A stretch of DNA of 64,000 nt, taken from Constantimarinum furrinae. Lineage in GTDB: Bacteria > Bacteroidota > Bacteroidia > Flavobacteriales > Flavobacteriaceae. The position numbers were made by a program, and so were the translations under genes. Below are positions 18,059 to 27,529 of this stretch, in pieces (positions within the stretch are counted from its first letter, which is position 1; each line of letters begins with the position of its first letter). The stretch lies in contig NZ_CP052909.1 of NCBI RefSeq assembly GCF_014295415.1, forward strand, positions 1,426,001-1,490,000. The letters run 5' to 3'. A model generated the notes under the pieces. It made no database searches, was not told the DNA's origin, and saw only the letters and a list, made by a program, of their open reading frames with translations.

Positions 18059-19309
18059 ATGAAGAAAGTAGTACTATTGGTTGTGATTACTCTAATTACA
18101 GCCGTAACGTATGCCGGAGGCTATCGGGTGAGTCTGCAGGGAAATAAATCTCTGGCAATGGGCCATACCGGGGTTGCCGTGGTTAACAGTACCGAAAGTG
18201 TCTTTTTTAACCCAGCCGGACTCGTATACCTTGAAAATAAATTTAGTGTGACCGGTGGAGCATTCGGAGTATTTTCGAATGTTACTTACCAAAACGAAAG
18301 CACAGGTGAATCTGCGGTGACAGATAGCCCGGTTGGAACCCCATTATATCTTTACGCCGCGTATCAGGCTACCGATTGGTTGGCGTTTGGGCTTGGAGTA
18401 TACACCCCATATGGAAGTACCGTAGAATACGAAGACGATTGGGCAGGTTCTCACCTGGTAAACAACATCGACCTTCAGGCTATTTTTATACAACCCACGG
18501 TATCGATAAAATTAAGCGAGCACTTTAGTGTTGGTGGTGGTCCTATATATGTTACCGGATCGGTTAATTTTAACCGAAACCTGAACAGAACGCTTTCAGA
18601 TCTTGACGGAAACAGAAGTGAAGTTACTCTCGATGCAACCGGAGTAAGCGAATGGGGTTGGACCGTTGGAGCGATGTTCTCTCCAACCGAGAATTTTAGA
18701 ATTGGCGCAAATTATCGTTCACAGATTCGTTTGAATGCTGAAGACGGCGATGCCGACTTCGAAAATGTTCCCAATTCACCATTGGTTCCTTTTGCAGATA
18801 CTACTTTCGATGCACAACTCCCGCTTCCAGCGGAGATGACCGTTGGACTATCTTATCAATTCTGTGACAAGTGGTTATTTGCTTTCGATTATAACAGAGC
18901 TTTTTGGGATATTTACGAGTCATTAGACATCGATTTTGCCGATGAAAATATTCCAGATTCATTTAATGCACGAAACTATAAAAACGCGTCTACCTATCGA
19001 TTCGGACTGCAATATGAGGCGACCAGTATGTTCACTTTACGTGCAGGGTATTATTTCGACGAATCTCCGGTTCAGGAAGGATTCTTTGCACCAGAAACAC
19101 CACGTAACGACAGTAATGGTTATACTGCCGGACTTACAGTAAACCTTAGTGAGCGTTTTCAGATCGATGCTTCATTCCTATATCTGCACTTTAAAGAAGT
19201 TGAAGCATCTTACGATGCGTACTTCGAAAATGGAGTGGCAGTACCTTTTGGCGGAAGATATAAATCCAATGCTTTTGTACCGGGATTAGGTGTTACTTAT
19301 AAAATGTAA
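18059..19309 (+). CDS. OmpP1/FadL family outer membrane transporter
   Basis: 416 residues. The signal peptide ends near residue 19 (TYAGG). The N-terminus GGYRVSLQGNKSLAMGHTGVA and SVFFNPAGLVYL is the typical FadL plug segment with the NPA motif; the rest is a 14-strand barrel. FadL proteins take up long-chain fatty acids and other hydrophobic compounds across the outer membrane. A GDSL lipoprotein follows 20 bases later, which could release fatty acids from esters; the shared palindrome with etfBA fits a fatty-acid use module. Confidence 0.93.
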   Translation: MKKVVLLVVITLITAVTYAGGYRVSLQGNKSLAMGHTGVAVVNSTESVFFNPAGLVYLENKFSVTGGAFGVFSNVTYQNESTGESAVTDSPVGTPLYLYAAYQATDWLAFGLGVYTPYGSTVEYEDDWAGSHLVNNIDLQAIFIQPTVSIKLSEHFSVGGGPIYVTGSVNFNRNLNRTLSDLDGNRSEVTLDATGVSEWGWTVGAMFSPTENFRIGANYRSQIRLNAEDGDADFENVPNSPLVPFADTTFDAQLPLPAEMTVGLSYQFCDKWLFAFDYNRAFWDIYESLDIDFADENIPDSFNARNYKNASTYRFGLQYEATSMFTLRAGYYFDESPVQEGFFAPETPRNDSNGYTAGLTVNLSERFQIDASFLYLHFKEVEASYDAYFENGVAVPFGGRYKSNAFVPGLGVTYKM

Positions 19310-19329
19310 TTGAAAAAAATTCAGAAAAA

Positions 19330-20868
19330 ATGAAAAATACTATTAAAATATTTATTGGCTTACTGGCAATTGGCTTTGTGAGCTGTGAGCCTGAGTTTGA
19401 AAACTCAGTAACAGATAGCGGATTCTATTCCAGTGGAGATGCAGATGTTTCTAATTATGTAGCTGTAGGGAACTCCTTAACGGCAGGATATGCAGATGGA
19501 GCTCTTTATATCGACGGACAGGAAAACTCATTTCCAAATATAATGGCACAACAATTTTCATTTGTTGGCGGTGGAGAATTTACCCAACCATTAATGTCTG
19601 ATAATCTTGGGGGATTACTATTGAATGGGACTCAGATCGCGAATAATCGTTTTGTATTGGCTGCAGATGCTACCGGTACTCCGTTAGGACCGGTTATTCT
19701 CGACGGCACCCCAACTACCGAAGTAACGACAAGTGCAACGGGACCATTCAACAACATGGGTGTTCCCGGAGCTAAGAGTTATCATTTAGTAGCACCGGGC
19801 TACGGAAATGTTTCAGGTGTTGCAACCGGACAGGCCAATCCTTACTATGCGCGTTTTGCGACTAGTGGAAATGCAACTGTCATTGCAGATGCCACTTCTC
19901 TAAATCCAACATTCTTTAGTTTGTGGATAGGAAATAATGATATCCTTGGTTATGCGACTACCGGAGGATCTGGTGTAGATCAAACCGGAAATTTAGATCC
20001 TTCAACGTATGCCTCTAACGATATTACCGATCCTAATGTTTTTGCTGCCGCTTACAGTGCACAGGTGGATGCGTTAACTGCCGGTGGGGCGCAGGGTGTT
20101 TTAATCAACATTCCCGATGTTACCTCAATACCTTATTTTACTACAGTTCCACAGCGCTCCATTCCTTTGGATGCTGCTACTGCTGCTGCTTTAAATGCAC
20201 AGTTTAGTCAGTATAATACGGTATTATTACCCACTTTGGTGCAGTTTGGAGTTATTACCCAGCAAGAAGCAGATCTAAGAATGATTAACTTCTCTGCAGG
20301 ACAAAATTTCCCTATCACCACAGATGACGATCTTACCGATGTGAGTCAGGTGCTACAAGGACCTCCGGCGAACTTACCTGCAGCCCTTGCTAATTTACTC
20401 GGGCAGCTTCGTCAGGTAAACAATGACGATCTTGTTATATTAACGGCATCTTCTGTTTTAGGTTCGGTGCCCGATCCTGGCAATCCTTCGGGAGTGATTG
20501 GAGTAAGTATTCCAATTGGGGAAGAATTCGTTCTTTCGGCGGTTGAGCAGGAAAGAGTTTCTGTTGCTGCTAATTCGTATAACGCCACGATCAAGGCACT
20601 TGCCGACGCTAACGGTTTAGGGTTTGTTGATGCCCGTGCTGCCTTGGCACAGGTTGCAAATGGAGGCGTTTCTTATGATGCCGGCTTATTGACTTCGGCT
20701 TTCGTGACGGGAGGAGCATTTTCGCTGGATGGCGTACACCCAACACCGAGAGGATACGCATATACGGCGAACCTGATCATCGATAAGATAAATAGTTTGT
20801 ATAATGCCAATATTCCTAAAGTGAACATTGGAAACTATCGAACTGTAACCATATCGAATAATCTTTAA
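19330..20868 (+). CDS. SGNH/GDSL hydrolase lipoprotein
   Basis: 512 residues. Lipobox IGFVSC at about residue 19. Block I is VAVGNSLTAGYADG with the nucleophile Ser, block III is LWIGNNDILGY with the conserved Asn, and block V is LDGVHPTPRGYAY with the catalytic Asp and His. Such enzymes cleave lipid or other esters. Anchored by lipid in the outer membrane, it is well placed to supply fatty acids to the FadL-type porin encoded just upstream. The specific substrate is unknown. A strong terminator follows. Confidence 0.9.
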   Translation: MKNTIKIFIGLLAIGFVSCEPEFENSVTDSGFYSSGDADVSNYVAVGNSLTAGYADGALYIDGQENSFPNIMAQQFSFVGGGEFTQPLMSDNLGGLLLNGTQIANNRFVLAADATGTPLGPVILDGTPTTEVTTSATGPFNNMGVPGAKSYHLVAPGYGNVSGVATGQANPYYARFATSGNATVIADATSLNPTFFSLWIGNNDILGYATTGGSGVDQTGNLDPSTYASNDITDPNVFAAAYSAQVDALTAGGAQGVLINIPDVTSIPYFTTVPQRSIPLDAATAAALNAQFSQYNTVLLPTLVQFGVITQQEADLRMINFSAGQNFPITTDDDLTDVSQVLQGPPANLPAALANLLGQLRQVNNDDLVILTASSVLGSVPDPGNPSGVIGVSIPIGEEFVLSAVEQERVSVAANSYNATIKALADANGLGFVDARAALAQVANGGVSYDAGLLTSAFVTGGAFSLDGVHPTPRGYAYTANLIIDKINSLYNANIPKVNIGNYRTVTISNNL

Positions 20869-20890
20869 AAAAAGATTTAATAATTTATTC

Positions 20891-20921
20891 AACCGTCTTC
20901 ATTTCGAAGACGGTTTTTTTT
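20891..20921 (+). terminator. Intrinsic terminator after fadL-lipase
   Basis: Stem AACCGTCTTC / GAAGACGGTT with loop ATTTC, followed by a run of eight to nine T residues. Confidence 0.85.
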
Positions 20922-20941
20922 ATCTTTATAAAAAACAGAGG

Positions 20942-21283
20942 ATGCGACTAATTATTAAACTCTTACTCACGGCTCTAGCTGTGGTTATTTTGGCTAAAAT
21001 ACTGCCGGGAGTGGCAGTAGAAGGATATCTTTCGGCTATTATTGTTGCTGTAGTTGTGGCCTTATTACGGTTTATTGTAAAACCGATCCTCGTTATTCTA
21101 ACACTCCCCATTACCATTCTTACCCTTGGGTTGTTTCTGCTAATTATCAATGCCTTTATTATCCTTTTGGCAGATTATTTTATCGACGGATTTGCGGTGA
21201 CTAATATTTGGTGGGCATTGCTCTTCAGTCTGCTCTTATCGCTCCTTCAATCTATCTTATATTCAATTTTCGATAAGAAATAA
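20942..21283 (+). CDS. Phage holin family 4-like membrane protein (PF04020 type)
   Basis: 113 residues, nearly all hydrophobic, with four membrane helices (LLLTALAVVILAKILPGVAV; AIIVAVVVALLRFIVKPI; LTLPITILTLGLFLLIINAF; WWALLFSLLLSLLQSILY). The P-I-L-V-I-L-T-L-P segment is typical of the family that databases call phage holin family 4. It is a chromosomal inner-membrane protein here; no phage genes surround it. Real function unknown. Confidence 0.85.
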   Translation: MRLIIKLLLTALAVVILAKILPGVAVEGYLSAIIVAVVVALLRFIVKPILVILTLPITILTLGLFLLIINAFIILLADYFIDGFAVTNIWWALLFSLLLSLLQSILYSIFDKK

Positions 21284-21312
21284 TACCCATCTGTTTTCCA
21301 ACGTATAAAAGC

Positions 21313-21343
21313 TTGTTGGGTTCTTCAAATTATCGTACTTTTG
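21313..21343 (+). promoter_or_regulatory. Promoter of trigger factor gene
   Basis: TTG at 21313-21315 and a perfect -7 box TACTTTTG at 21336-21343, 20 bases apart, matching the Bacteroidota TTG-N(19-20)-TAnnTTTG layout. The predicted leader before the ATG at 21401 is about 50 bases. Confidence 0.7.
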
Positions 21344-21400
21344 CACCCGCCTTCAGAAGAAATTAACAGGCGATATTTTCACGGAAAATTTTTCAGAAAA

Positions 21401-22723
21401 ATGAACATTACAAAAAAAGACATTGACAGTTTAAATGCTGTGGTGACAGTAGAAATTTCGAAAGAGGATTATTCAGAAAAAGTGAATACTATTCTCACTA
21501 ACTATCGAAAGAATGCAAATATTCCCGGATTCAGAAAGGGTCATGTTCCCATGGGAATGGTGAAGAAGCAATACGGAACAGCTGTTTTGGTAGAGGAAGT
21601 TAATAAATTGCTTCAGGAAGCGCTTCACAAATTCCTTACTGAAGAGAAGTTGGATGTGCTTGGAAATCCACTTCCGAAGAACGAAACGGAAATCGATTGG
21701 AAAGCCGAAGATTTCACGTTTGAGTTTGACCTAGGATTGGCACCTCAGTTCGATGTTGATGTGAAGGGGAGGAAAGCTGTTACTCAGTACAAAATTGTTG
21801 CCGATGAGAAAATGTTGAACAACCAAGTGAAAACGATTCGTAAACAATACGGGAAACTCATTGCCAAGGATGCTGTGGAAAAAGGTGATGAAATTACCGG
21901 AACCTTTACTTCAGAAGAAAAGGAAATATCTCAAAAAACCACCTTTTCCACTGAAGAAATTAAAGGAAAAAAACAACTTACCGCACTACTTGGAGCAAAA
22001 GTTGGGGATACTGTTAGCTTAAAGACCAAAGGACTTTTTAATGACGATCACGATAACCAGAAATATCTTGGAGTTTCTCATGACGATGCTCATGGTTTGG
22101 ATATTGAAGTTACCCTTACGATCGAAGAAGTGAATGCCCGGGAGATGGCAGAACTCAATCAGGAATTGTTCGATAAATTGTTCGGTCCGGGTGTGGTGTC
22201 TTCAGAAAAAGAATTAAAAGAGAAGATCAAGGAAGATGCAGAGAAACAATTTGAGCAGCAGAGTGATCAAAAGCTATTGAACGATATAGTGGAATCGCTA
22301 ATCGAAAATACAAAATTCGATCTGCCCGATGCGTTTTTGGAGCGATGGATACAGGTTAGCGGTGAAAAACCCTTATCGGAAGAAGCGGCGAAGGAAGAAT
22401 ACGCCCGAAGCGAAAAAGGGTTGCGTTATCAGTTGATTGAAGGAAAAATACGTGCCGAGAACAATTTGCAGGTCACCATGGACGAACTAAAGGACTATGC
22501 GAAGGATATGATCAAGGTTCAGATGGCTCAATTTGGTCAGGCAAACCCGAGTGAAGAAGAATTGGATGGTATTGCTGCTCGTATCTTATCAAATGAAGAC
22601 GAGGTAAAGCGTATAGGGGAGCAATTGAATACCAACAAGTTGCTAAATTTCTTTAAGGAAAATGCAAAATTAAAGACTAAAGAAGTTACTTACGATGCTT
22701 TCATTAAGGAGGCTTACGCATAA
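21401..22723 (+). CDS. tig: Trigger factor
   Basis: 440 residues from the ATG at 21401. The frame is open further upstream, but MNITKKDIDSLNAVVTVEI is the expected N-terminus. The ribosome-binding domain has the signature NANIPGFRKGHVPMGMVKKQ. The middle PPIase (FKBP) domain is divergent, as usual in Bacteroidota (QLTALLGAKVGDTVSLKTKG), and the C-terminal chaperone domain follows. It binds nascent chains at the ribosome exit. The gene precedes clpP and clpX, the classic order, but a terminator separates it from clpP. Confidence 0.95.
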   Translation: MNITKKDIDSLNAVVTVEISKEDYSEKVNTILTNYRKNANIPGFRKGHVPMGMVKKQYGTAVLVEEVNKLLQEALHKFLTEEKLDVLGNPLPKNETEIDWKAEDFTFEFDLGLAPQFDVDVKGRKAVTQYKIVADEKMLNNQVKTIRKQYGKLIAKDAVEKGDEITGTFTSEEKEISQKTTFSTEEIKGKKQLTALLGAKVGDTVSLKTKGLFNDDHDNQKYLGVSHDDAHGLDIEVTLTIEEVNAREMAELNQELFDKLFGPGVVSSEKELKEKIKEDAEKQFEQQSDQKLLNDIVESLIENTKFDLPDAFLERWIQVSGEKPLSEEAAKEEYARSEKGLRYQLIEGKIRAENNLQVTMDELKDYAKDMIKVQMAQFGQANPSEEELDGIAARILSNEDEVKRIGEQLNTNKLLNFFKENAKLKTKEVTYDAFIKEAYA

Positions 22724-22749
22724 TTCAGCAATAAAATAGTTATATTTAG

Positions 22750-22780
22750 GCGTTGAATTCTTGGATTCAACGCTTTTTTT
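22750..22780 (+). terminator. Intrinsic terminator between tig and clpP
   Basis: Stem GCGTTGAAT / ATTCAACGC followed by seven T residues, 27 bases after the tig stop. It implies that clpP-clpX has its own promoter or depends on read-through. Confidence 0.8.
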
Positions 22781-22830
22781 ATGCTATTTGTACAGGGCAT
22801 TTAATAACTGAAAACAGATTTAAGAAATTT

Positions 22831-23505
22831 ATGAATTACGGAAAAGAATTTAAAGATTTTGCAATTAAGGATCAGGGGATCAGCAGTACTTATTATGATA
22901 CCATTATGAGTACAATGTATCCTATGGCTTTTACTCCAAATATTATTGAAGAGCGACAGATGAACGCAGTGGCTATGGATGTGTTTTCGCGTCTTATGAT
23001 GGATCGTATCATATTTCTGGGAACAGGGATTAGCGATCAGATTGCCAATGTAATTCAGGCACAGATGCTTTTTCTCGAAAGCACAGATGCTTCAAAGGAT
23101 ATTCAGATTTATATTAATTCGCCCGGCGGAAGTGTTTATGCAGGGTTGGGGATTTACGATACGATGCAATTCATTAAGCCCGATGTAGCGACCATCTGTA
23201 CAGGAATGGCAGCTTCTATGGCTGCAGTGCTTCTTTGTGCCGGTGAAAAAGGAAAGCGAAGTGGTTTAACCCATTCACGGGTTATGATCCACCAACCTAT
23301 GGGAGGTGCGCAGGGGCAGGCAAGTGATATAGAAATCACTGCCAAGGAAATTCTAACGCTTAAAGAAGAATTATATAGGATCATTGCGAAGCATAGCGGA
23401 CAAACTTACGAGAAGGTATTTGAAGACAGTGATCGTGATTACTGGATGAAGGCTGAAAAAGCTCTTGAATACGGGATGATAGATGAAATTCTGTCTCGCG
23501 GATAA
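22831..23505 (+). CDS. clpP: ATP-dependent Clp protease proteolytic subunit
   Basis: 224 residues from the ATG at 22831; a longer frame from a TTG inside the preceding terminator is rejected. The catalytic Ser lies in [12 protein letters not shown], His in [10 protein letters not shown] and Asp in [28 protein letters not shown] is the oxyanion-hole region. ClpP forms the double-ring protease chamber fed by ClpX, encoded 30 bases downstream. Confidence 0.96.
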   Translation: MNYGKEFKDFAIKDQGISSTYYDTIMSTMYPMAFTPNIIEERQMNAVAMDVFSRLMMDRIIFLGTGISDQIANVIQAQMLFLESTDASKDIQIYINSPGGSVYAGLGIYDTMQFIKPDVATICTGMAASMAAVLLCAGEKGKRSGLTHSRVMIHQPMGGAQGQASDIEITAKEILTLKEELYRIIAKHSGQTYEKVFEDSDRDYWMKAEKALEYGMIDEILSRG

Positions 23506-23535
23506 CGATTTACAGACAAAGAAAAGGAAGATATT

Positions 23536-24768
23536 ATGTCGAAAGAAGATTTAGAATGTTCATTTTGCGGTCGTAAAAAGGCCGAAACCAACCTGCTTAT
23601 TGCCGGGCTGGATGCTCATATCTGTGATCGCTGTATCGAGCAGGCTCACGGTATTGTGGTTGAAGAGGCATTGCACTCTAATAACAGTGAGATAAGCAAG
23701 GATTTAATGCTGAAAAAGCCCAAGTCGATCAAAGAATTTCTTGACGATTATGTTATAGGGCAAGATCATACCAAAAAGGTTATGTCTGTTGCTGTTTACA
23801 ATCATTATAAGCGTTTGTTGCAGCCCAAGAATGACGAGGATATTGAAATTCAGAAGAGTAATATTATTATTGTAGGTCAGACCGGAACAGGGAAGACCTT
23901 AGTGGCCAAAACTATTGCGCGAATGCTCAACGTTCCGCTTGCCATTGTAGATGCAACCGTACTCACGGAAGCAGGCTATGTAGGGGAGGATGTTGAAAGT
24001 ATTTTGACACGTTTATTACAGGCTGCCGATTACAACGTTGAAAAGGCACAAAACGGGATCGTTTTTATCGATGAGATCGATAAGATCGCACGAAAAAGTG
24101 ACAACCCTTCCATTACACGTGATGTTAGTGGGGAGGGAGTACAGCAGGCATTGCTCAAATTATTGGAAGGAACAGTGGTAAATGTACCGCCGAAGGGAGG
24201 AAGGAAGCATCCCGATCAGAAATTTATAGAGGTAAATACAGAGAATATTTTGTTTATCGCGGGAGGTGCATTCGATGGAATAGATCGTCATATTTCCAAG
24301 CGATTGAATTTACAGGCCGTTGGTTTTAGTGCTTCTAAAAAGGAAGATACGATGGAGCGGGATAATATGCTTAAATATATAATTCCGAAGGATCTTAAAG
24401 ACTACGGACTCATTCCCGAGATCATTGGAAGGCTGCCGGTGCTCACCTACATGAATCCGTTGGATAAAGGAACTTTGCGAGCTATACTTACCGAACCCAA
24501 AAATGCAATCATCAAGCAGTACAAGAAACTGTTCGAAATGGACGATATAGAGTTTGTAATTACTGAAGAAGCTTTAGACTTTATCGTGGAGCAGGCCATA
24601 GAATACAAGCTGGGGGCACGAGGATTGCGATCCTTATGTGAAGCCGTTCTCACGGATGCGATGTATGAATTGCCGGGTAGTGGTGAGCGCAAGCTGAGAG
24701 TTAATAAGGAATATGCAGTCAATAAGCTGAATAAATCGACTATAAAAAAATTAAAAGCGGTCTCCTAA
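23536..24768 (+). CDS. clpX: ATP-dependent Clp protease ATP-binding subunit ClpX
   Basis: 410 residues. An N-terminal zinc-binding domain ([19 protein letters not shown]) is followed by the AAA+ module with Walker A GQTGTGKT, Walker [12 protein letters not shown], the pore loop GYVGED, and the sensor/C-terminal region [13 protein letters not shown]. It unfolds substrates and threads them into ClpP. Co-transcribed with clpP. Confidence 0.97.
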   Translation: MSKEDLECSFCGRKKAETNLLIAGLDAHICDRCIEQAHGIVVEEALHSNNSEISKDLMLKKPKSIKEFLDDYVIGQDHTKKVMSVAVYNHYKRLLQPKNDEDIEIQKSNIIIVGQTGTGKTLVAKTIARMLNVPLAIVDATVLTEAGYVGEDVESILTRLLQAADYNVEKAQNGIVFIDEIDKIARKSDNPSITRDVSGEGVQQALLKLLEGTVVNVPPKGGRKHPDQKFIEVNTENILFIAGGAFDGIDRHISKRLNLQAVGFSASKKEDTMERDNMLKYIIPKDLKDYGLIPEIIGRLPVLTYMNPLDKGTLRAILTEPKNAIIKQYKKLFEMDDIEFVITEEALDFIVEQAIEYKLGARGLRSLCEAVLTDAMYELPGSGERKLRVNKEYAVNKLNKSTIKKLKAVS

Positions 24769-24780
24769 GTTGTAAAACAT

Positions 24781-24806
24781 AAAAAAAACCGCAACTAATG
24801 TTGCGG
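24781..24806 (-). terminator. Terminator of the small lipoprotein gene
   Basis: Stem CCGCAAC / GTTGCGG with loop TAAT. The run of eight A residues on its left is a T-run on the minus strand, so it acts mainly on the minus strand; it could also slow plus-strand transcription past clpX. Confidence 0.7.
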
Positions 24807-24841
24807 CTTTCCTCTCCTAAAAACTTAACCTAACTTAAATA

Positions 24842-25027
24842 CTACGGTTGAACAATTACCGTTTTTACTTCCTTATGTAATATCTTCTGTTGAAATTGTT
24901 CTTTCTTATTCTTTAGCGTATACCCTGCAACTTCTGTACTTTGTTTCTTCACAGAAATTGCGGTTCCGCAGGAGGTGAATGCTACGCCCAATAGCACTAC
25001 CATACTTATATATATACTTCTTTTCAT
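24842..25027 (-). CDS. Small lipoprotein, function unknown
   Basis: 61 residues from the ATG at 25027. The signal MKRSIYISMVVLLGVAFTSC ends in a clear lipobox (FTSC), giving a mature part of about 42 residues (GTAISVKKQSTEVAGYTLKN and a Lys/Gln-rich tail). A good terminator follows, which supports a real transcription unit. I do not recognise the family. Confidence 0.7.
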   Translation of the reverse strand: MKRSIYISMVVLLGVAFTSCGTAISVKKQSTEVAGYTLKNKKEQFQQKILHKEVKTVIVQP

Positions 25028-25174
25028 TTTGCCCCAATTCAATATTATATATCAAATGTATGCTGTAAGAAAAGGACTACCAAAAATTTTAGCCGAACGG
25101 GAAAACTATTCGATAAACTGCAGTTTTAAAACTAAAATAATGTTAAACGCCTTAAAATCAGAGAAATAAAGATT

Positions 25175-26689
25175 TTATTGATTTAAGGACAGCAAATCTT
25201 CAAGATATTCCCTTGAATTTGAAAGTCTTGGAACTTTGTGTTGTCCTCCCAGTTTGTTCTTCAGTTTTAACCAATCGTAGAATAATCGTTCTCTTGCGCA
25301 GTGGATCTTAGGTGCTTTTAGCGTGGTATTATTAAAACGCTTGGCTTCATAGTCACTGTTCACTTCTTGAAGCGACTTATCCAAAAGCGTTGAAAATGTT
25401 TTAAAATCGGTTGGTGGTGTTTTAAACTCAATGATCCATTCGTGTGCTCCTTTTTCTTTTCCCTCCATAAAAATTGGGGCCGCAGTATAATCTACGATCT
25501 CGGTATTCGTGAGTTCGGTGGTTTTTCGCAGTGCAGCTTCGGCATTTTCAATAATAAGCTCTTCCCCAAAGGCATTTATATGGTGTTTGGTGCGACCGGT
25601 TACTTTTATTCTGTACGGATCTACCGAGGTAAAACGCACCGTATCCCCAACTTTATAACGCCAGAGTCCAGCATTTGTCGTAATTATTATGGCGTAATTT
25701 TGCCCTTCTTCCACCTCACTTAGCGGTATTATTTTTTCTTCTGAAGTACCATAGCCATCCATAGGAATAAATTCGTAAAATATCCCATAATCGAGCATGA
25801 GTAGGAGTTCGTTGTTGTCATTCTGATCTTGAATGGCAAAGAATCCTTCTGAAGCATTGTAGATCTCATAGTATTTAAACTCATCTTTTGGGAGTAATTT
25901 TTTGTACTGAGCCACATAAGGATCGAAACTCACCCCACCATGGAAATACACTTCGAGATTAGGCCAGATCTCAAAGAGATTGTTTTTTCCGGTAGTTTCC
26001 GACACGTTATTTAGCAACACCAGCATCCAAGAGGGAACACCCGCCAGACTGGTAACATTCTCTTTGATCGTTTCGTTTACGATGGCCTGCATTTTCGATT
26101 CCCAGTCACTCATCAGCGAAACTTCATTGCTGGGAGTACTGCTAAATTCGGCCCAGAAGGGCATATTATCAATTAAAATAGCCGAAAGGTCTCCAAATAC
26201 GGTCCCATTTTCCTGATAAAGCTCTTTACTGCCACCTAGTCTGAGACTTTTCCCCACAAACAACTGGGAATTGGGGTTGTTGTTCAAGTACATACAAAGC
26301 AGATCCTTGCTGGCTGCGTAATGACAATCTTCTAAGGAATCGGAACTTACCGGGATGAATTTACTCTTGGCGTTGGTGGTTCCACTGGATTTAGCGAACC
26401 ATTTTATTTGAGAAGGCCAAAAGATATTGTTTTCCCCTTTTCTGGAGCGCTCTATCCGTGCTTCGTTCTCTTCATAAGTGGTAACCGGTATTCTTCTTGC
26501 AAATTCTTCATAGCTTCGAATAGTCGCAAAATCATACTCTTTTCCAATTTCAGTGTTTTTTGCTTTTATAATTAAGTTTTGCAATAGCTCGTTCTGTACC
26601 TCAATGGGATATTTTAAAAACAGCTCGATCTGGTGAAACCGTTTTTTTAGAAACCACGATGCAATAGAATTCACTATGGGTATTGGCAT
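25175..26689 (-). CDS. GH3 auxin-responsive promoter family protein (acyl-adenylating enzyme)
   Basis: 504 residues, full length. RIPVTTYEENEARIERSRKGE, IKWFAKSSGTTNAKSKFIPVS (ATP-binding Ser/Thr-rich motif), YEIYNASEGFFAIQDQ and GLWRYKVGDTVRFTSVDPYR are the GH3/firefly-luciferase-type signatures. Plant GH3 enzymes join amino acids to hormone acids via acyl-AMP; the bacterial substrates are unknown. It stands alone and is divergent from the DUF2797 gene. Confidence 0.9.
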   Translation of the reverse strand: MPIPIVNSIASWFLKKRFHQIELFLKYPIEVQNELLQNLIIKAKNTEIGKEYDFATIRSYEEFARRIPVTTYEENEARIERSRKGENNIFWPSQIKWFAKSSGTTNAKSKFIPVSSDSLEDCHYAASKDLLCMYLNNNPNSQLFVGKSLRLGGSKELYQENGTVFGDLSAILIDNMPFWAEFSSTPSNEVSLMSDWESKMQAIVNETIKENVTSLAGVPSWMLVLLNNVSETTGKNNLFEIWPNLEVYFHGGVSFDPYVAQYKKLLPKDEFKYYEIYNASEGFFAIQDQNDNNELLLMLDYGIFYEFIPMDGYGTSEEKIIPLSEVEEGQNYAIIITTNAGLWRYKVGDTVRFTSVDPYRIKVTGRTKHHINAFGEELIIENAEAALRKTTELTNTEIVDYTAAPIFMEGKEKGAHEWIIEFKTPPTDFKTFSTLLDKSLQEVNSDYEAKRFNNTTLKAPKIHCARERLFYDWLKLKNKLGGQHKVPRLSNSREYLEDLLSLNQ

Positions 26690-26734
26690 ATTTTTGAGCT
26701 ATCTTTATGCTTTAAAAATAGCAATTTTCTTCCA

Positions 26735-27529
26735 ATGAATTACGAAGGGGTCTTAACAAAAATGCAGACAGAGAACGGTTCACCTATTCAATACTACCTT
26801 ATTTTCGAAAACGATTTTCTCAATATGAATCAATTGTTAGACAAAAAGCTGTCCATTAAGTTCTTAGGCTACCAATGTCTCAATTGTAAATTACAGAAGA
26901 AGATCTACCGTCAAGGGTTTTGTTATGATTGTTTTTTTCTAATTCCGCAGGCTGCAGACTGGGTAATGCGTCCTGAATTGAGCACGGCGCATTTGGATAA
27001 GGAAGACAGAGACCTCGAATACGAGAAAAAAGTTCAGCTTCAGCCTCATATAGTGTATCTGGCAAATAGCAGTAACGTAAAGGTTGGAGTAACCAGGAAG
27101 GCTCAGATTCCCACAAGATGGATCGATCAAGGGGCTCATGAAGCCATAGAGATCGTTGAAGTTCCAAACCGGTATCTCGCCGGTATCACCGAGGTTGCAC
27201 TAAAGGAGCATGTAAGTGATAAGACCAATTGGCGTACCATGCTTAAGAATGAGATCGAGGACGAAGATCTAGTGGATTGGCGAAACAGATTAAAACAGTA
27301 TATCCCGGAGGAAGCTCAACCGTATTTTATAGAACGTAATACCGAGACAAATCTGGAATTCCCTGTGCTGCGCTTTCCGAAGAAATTAAAAAGCCTGAAC
27401 CTTGAAAAATCCCCATCCTATGAAGGAGTATTAAAAGGAATAAAAGGACAGTACTTGCTATTTGAAGACGATACGGTTTTTAATGTCCGCGGCAGTGAAG
27501 GTTATGTGGTAGGCCTTACCATAAATTAA
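26735..27529 (+). CDS. DUF2797 domain protein
   Basis: 264 residues. It has a four-Cys probable zinc site, YQCLNCKLQKKIYRQGFCYDC, then the DUF2797 body with HIVYLANSSNVKVGVTRKAQ and PTRWIDQGA, a segment resembling the GIY-YIG nuclease fold. Function is not established. It overlaps the convergent AsmA-like gene by four bases. Confidence 0.85.
   Translation: MNYEGVLTKMQTENGSPIQYYLIFENDFLNMNQLLDKKLSIKFLGYQCLNCKLQKKIYRQGFCYDCFFLIPQAADWVMRPELSTAHLDKEDRDLEYEKKVQLQPHIVYLANSSNVKVGVTRKAQIPTRWIDQGAHEAIEIVEVPNRYLAGITEVALKEHVSDKTNWRTMLKNEIEDEDLVDWRNRLKQYIPEEAQPYFIERNTETNLEFPVLRFPKKLKSLNLEKSPSYEGVLKGIKGQYLLFEDDTVFNVRGSEGYVVGLTIN

Noticed and set aside
20942-21283. Prophage trace because of a holin-like gene
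   Set aside because: The protein belongs to a family named after phage holins but common in bacterial chromosomes; no integrase, capsid or tail gene lies nearby.
22753-22830. Extended clpP start at a TTG
   Set aside because: That codon is inside the terminator stem after tig; the ATG at 22831 gives the normal ClpP N-terminus.
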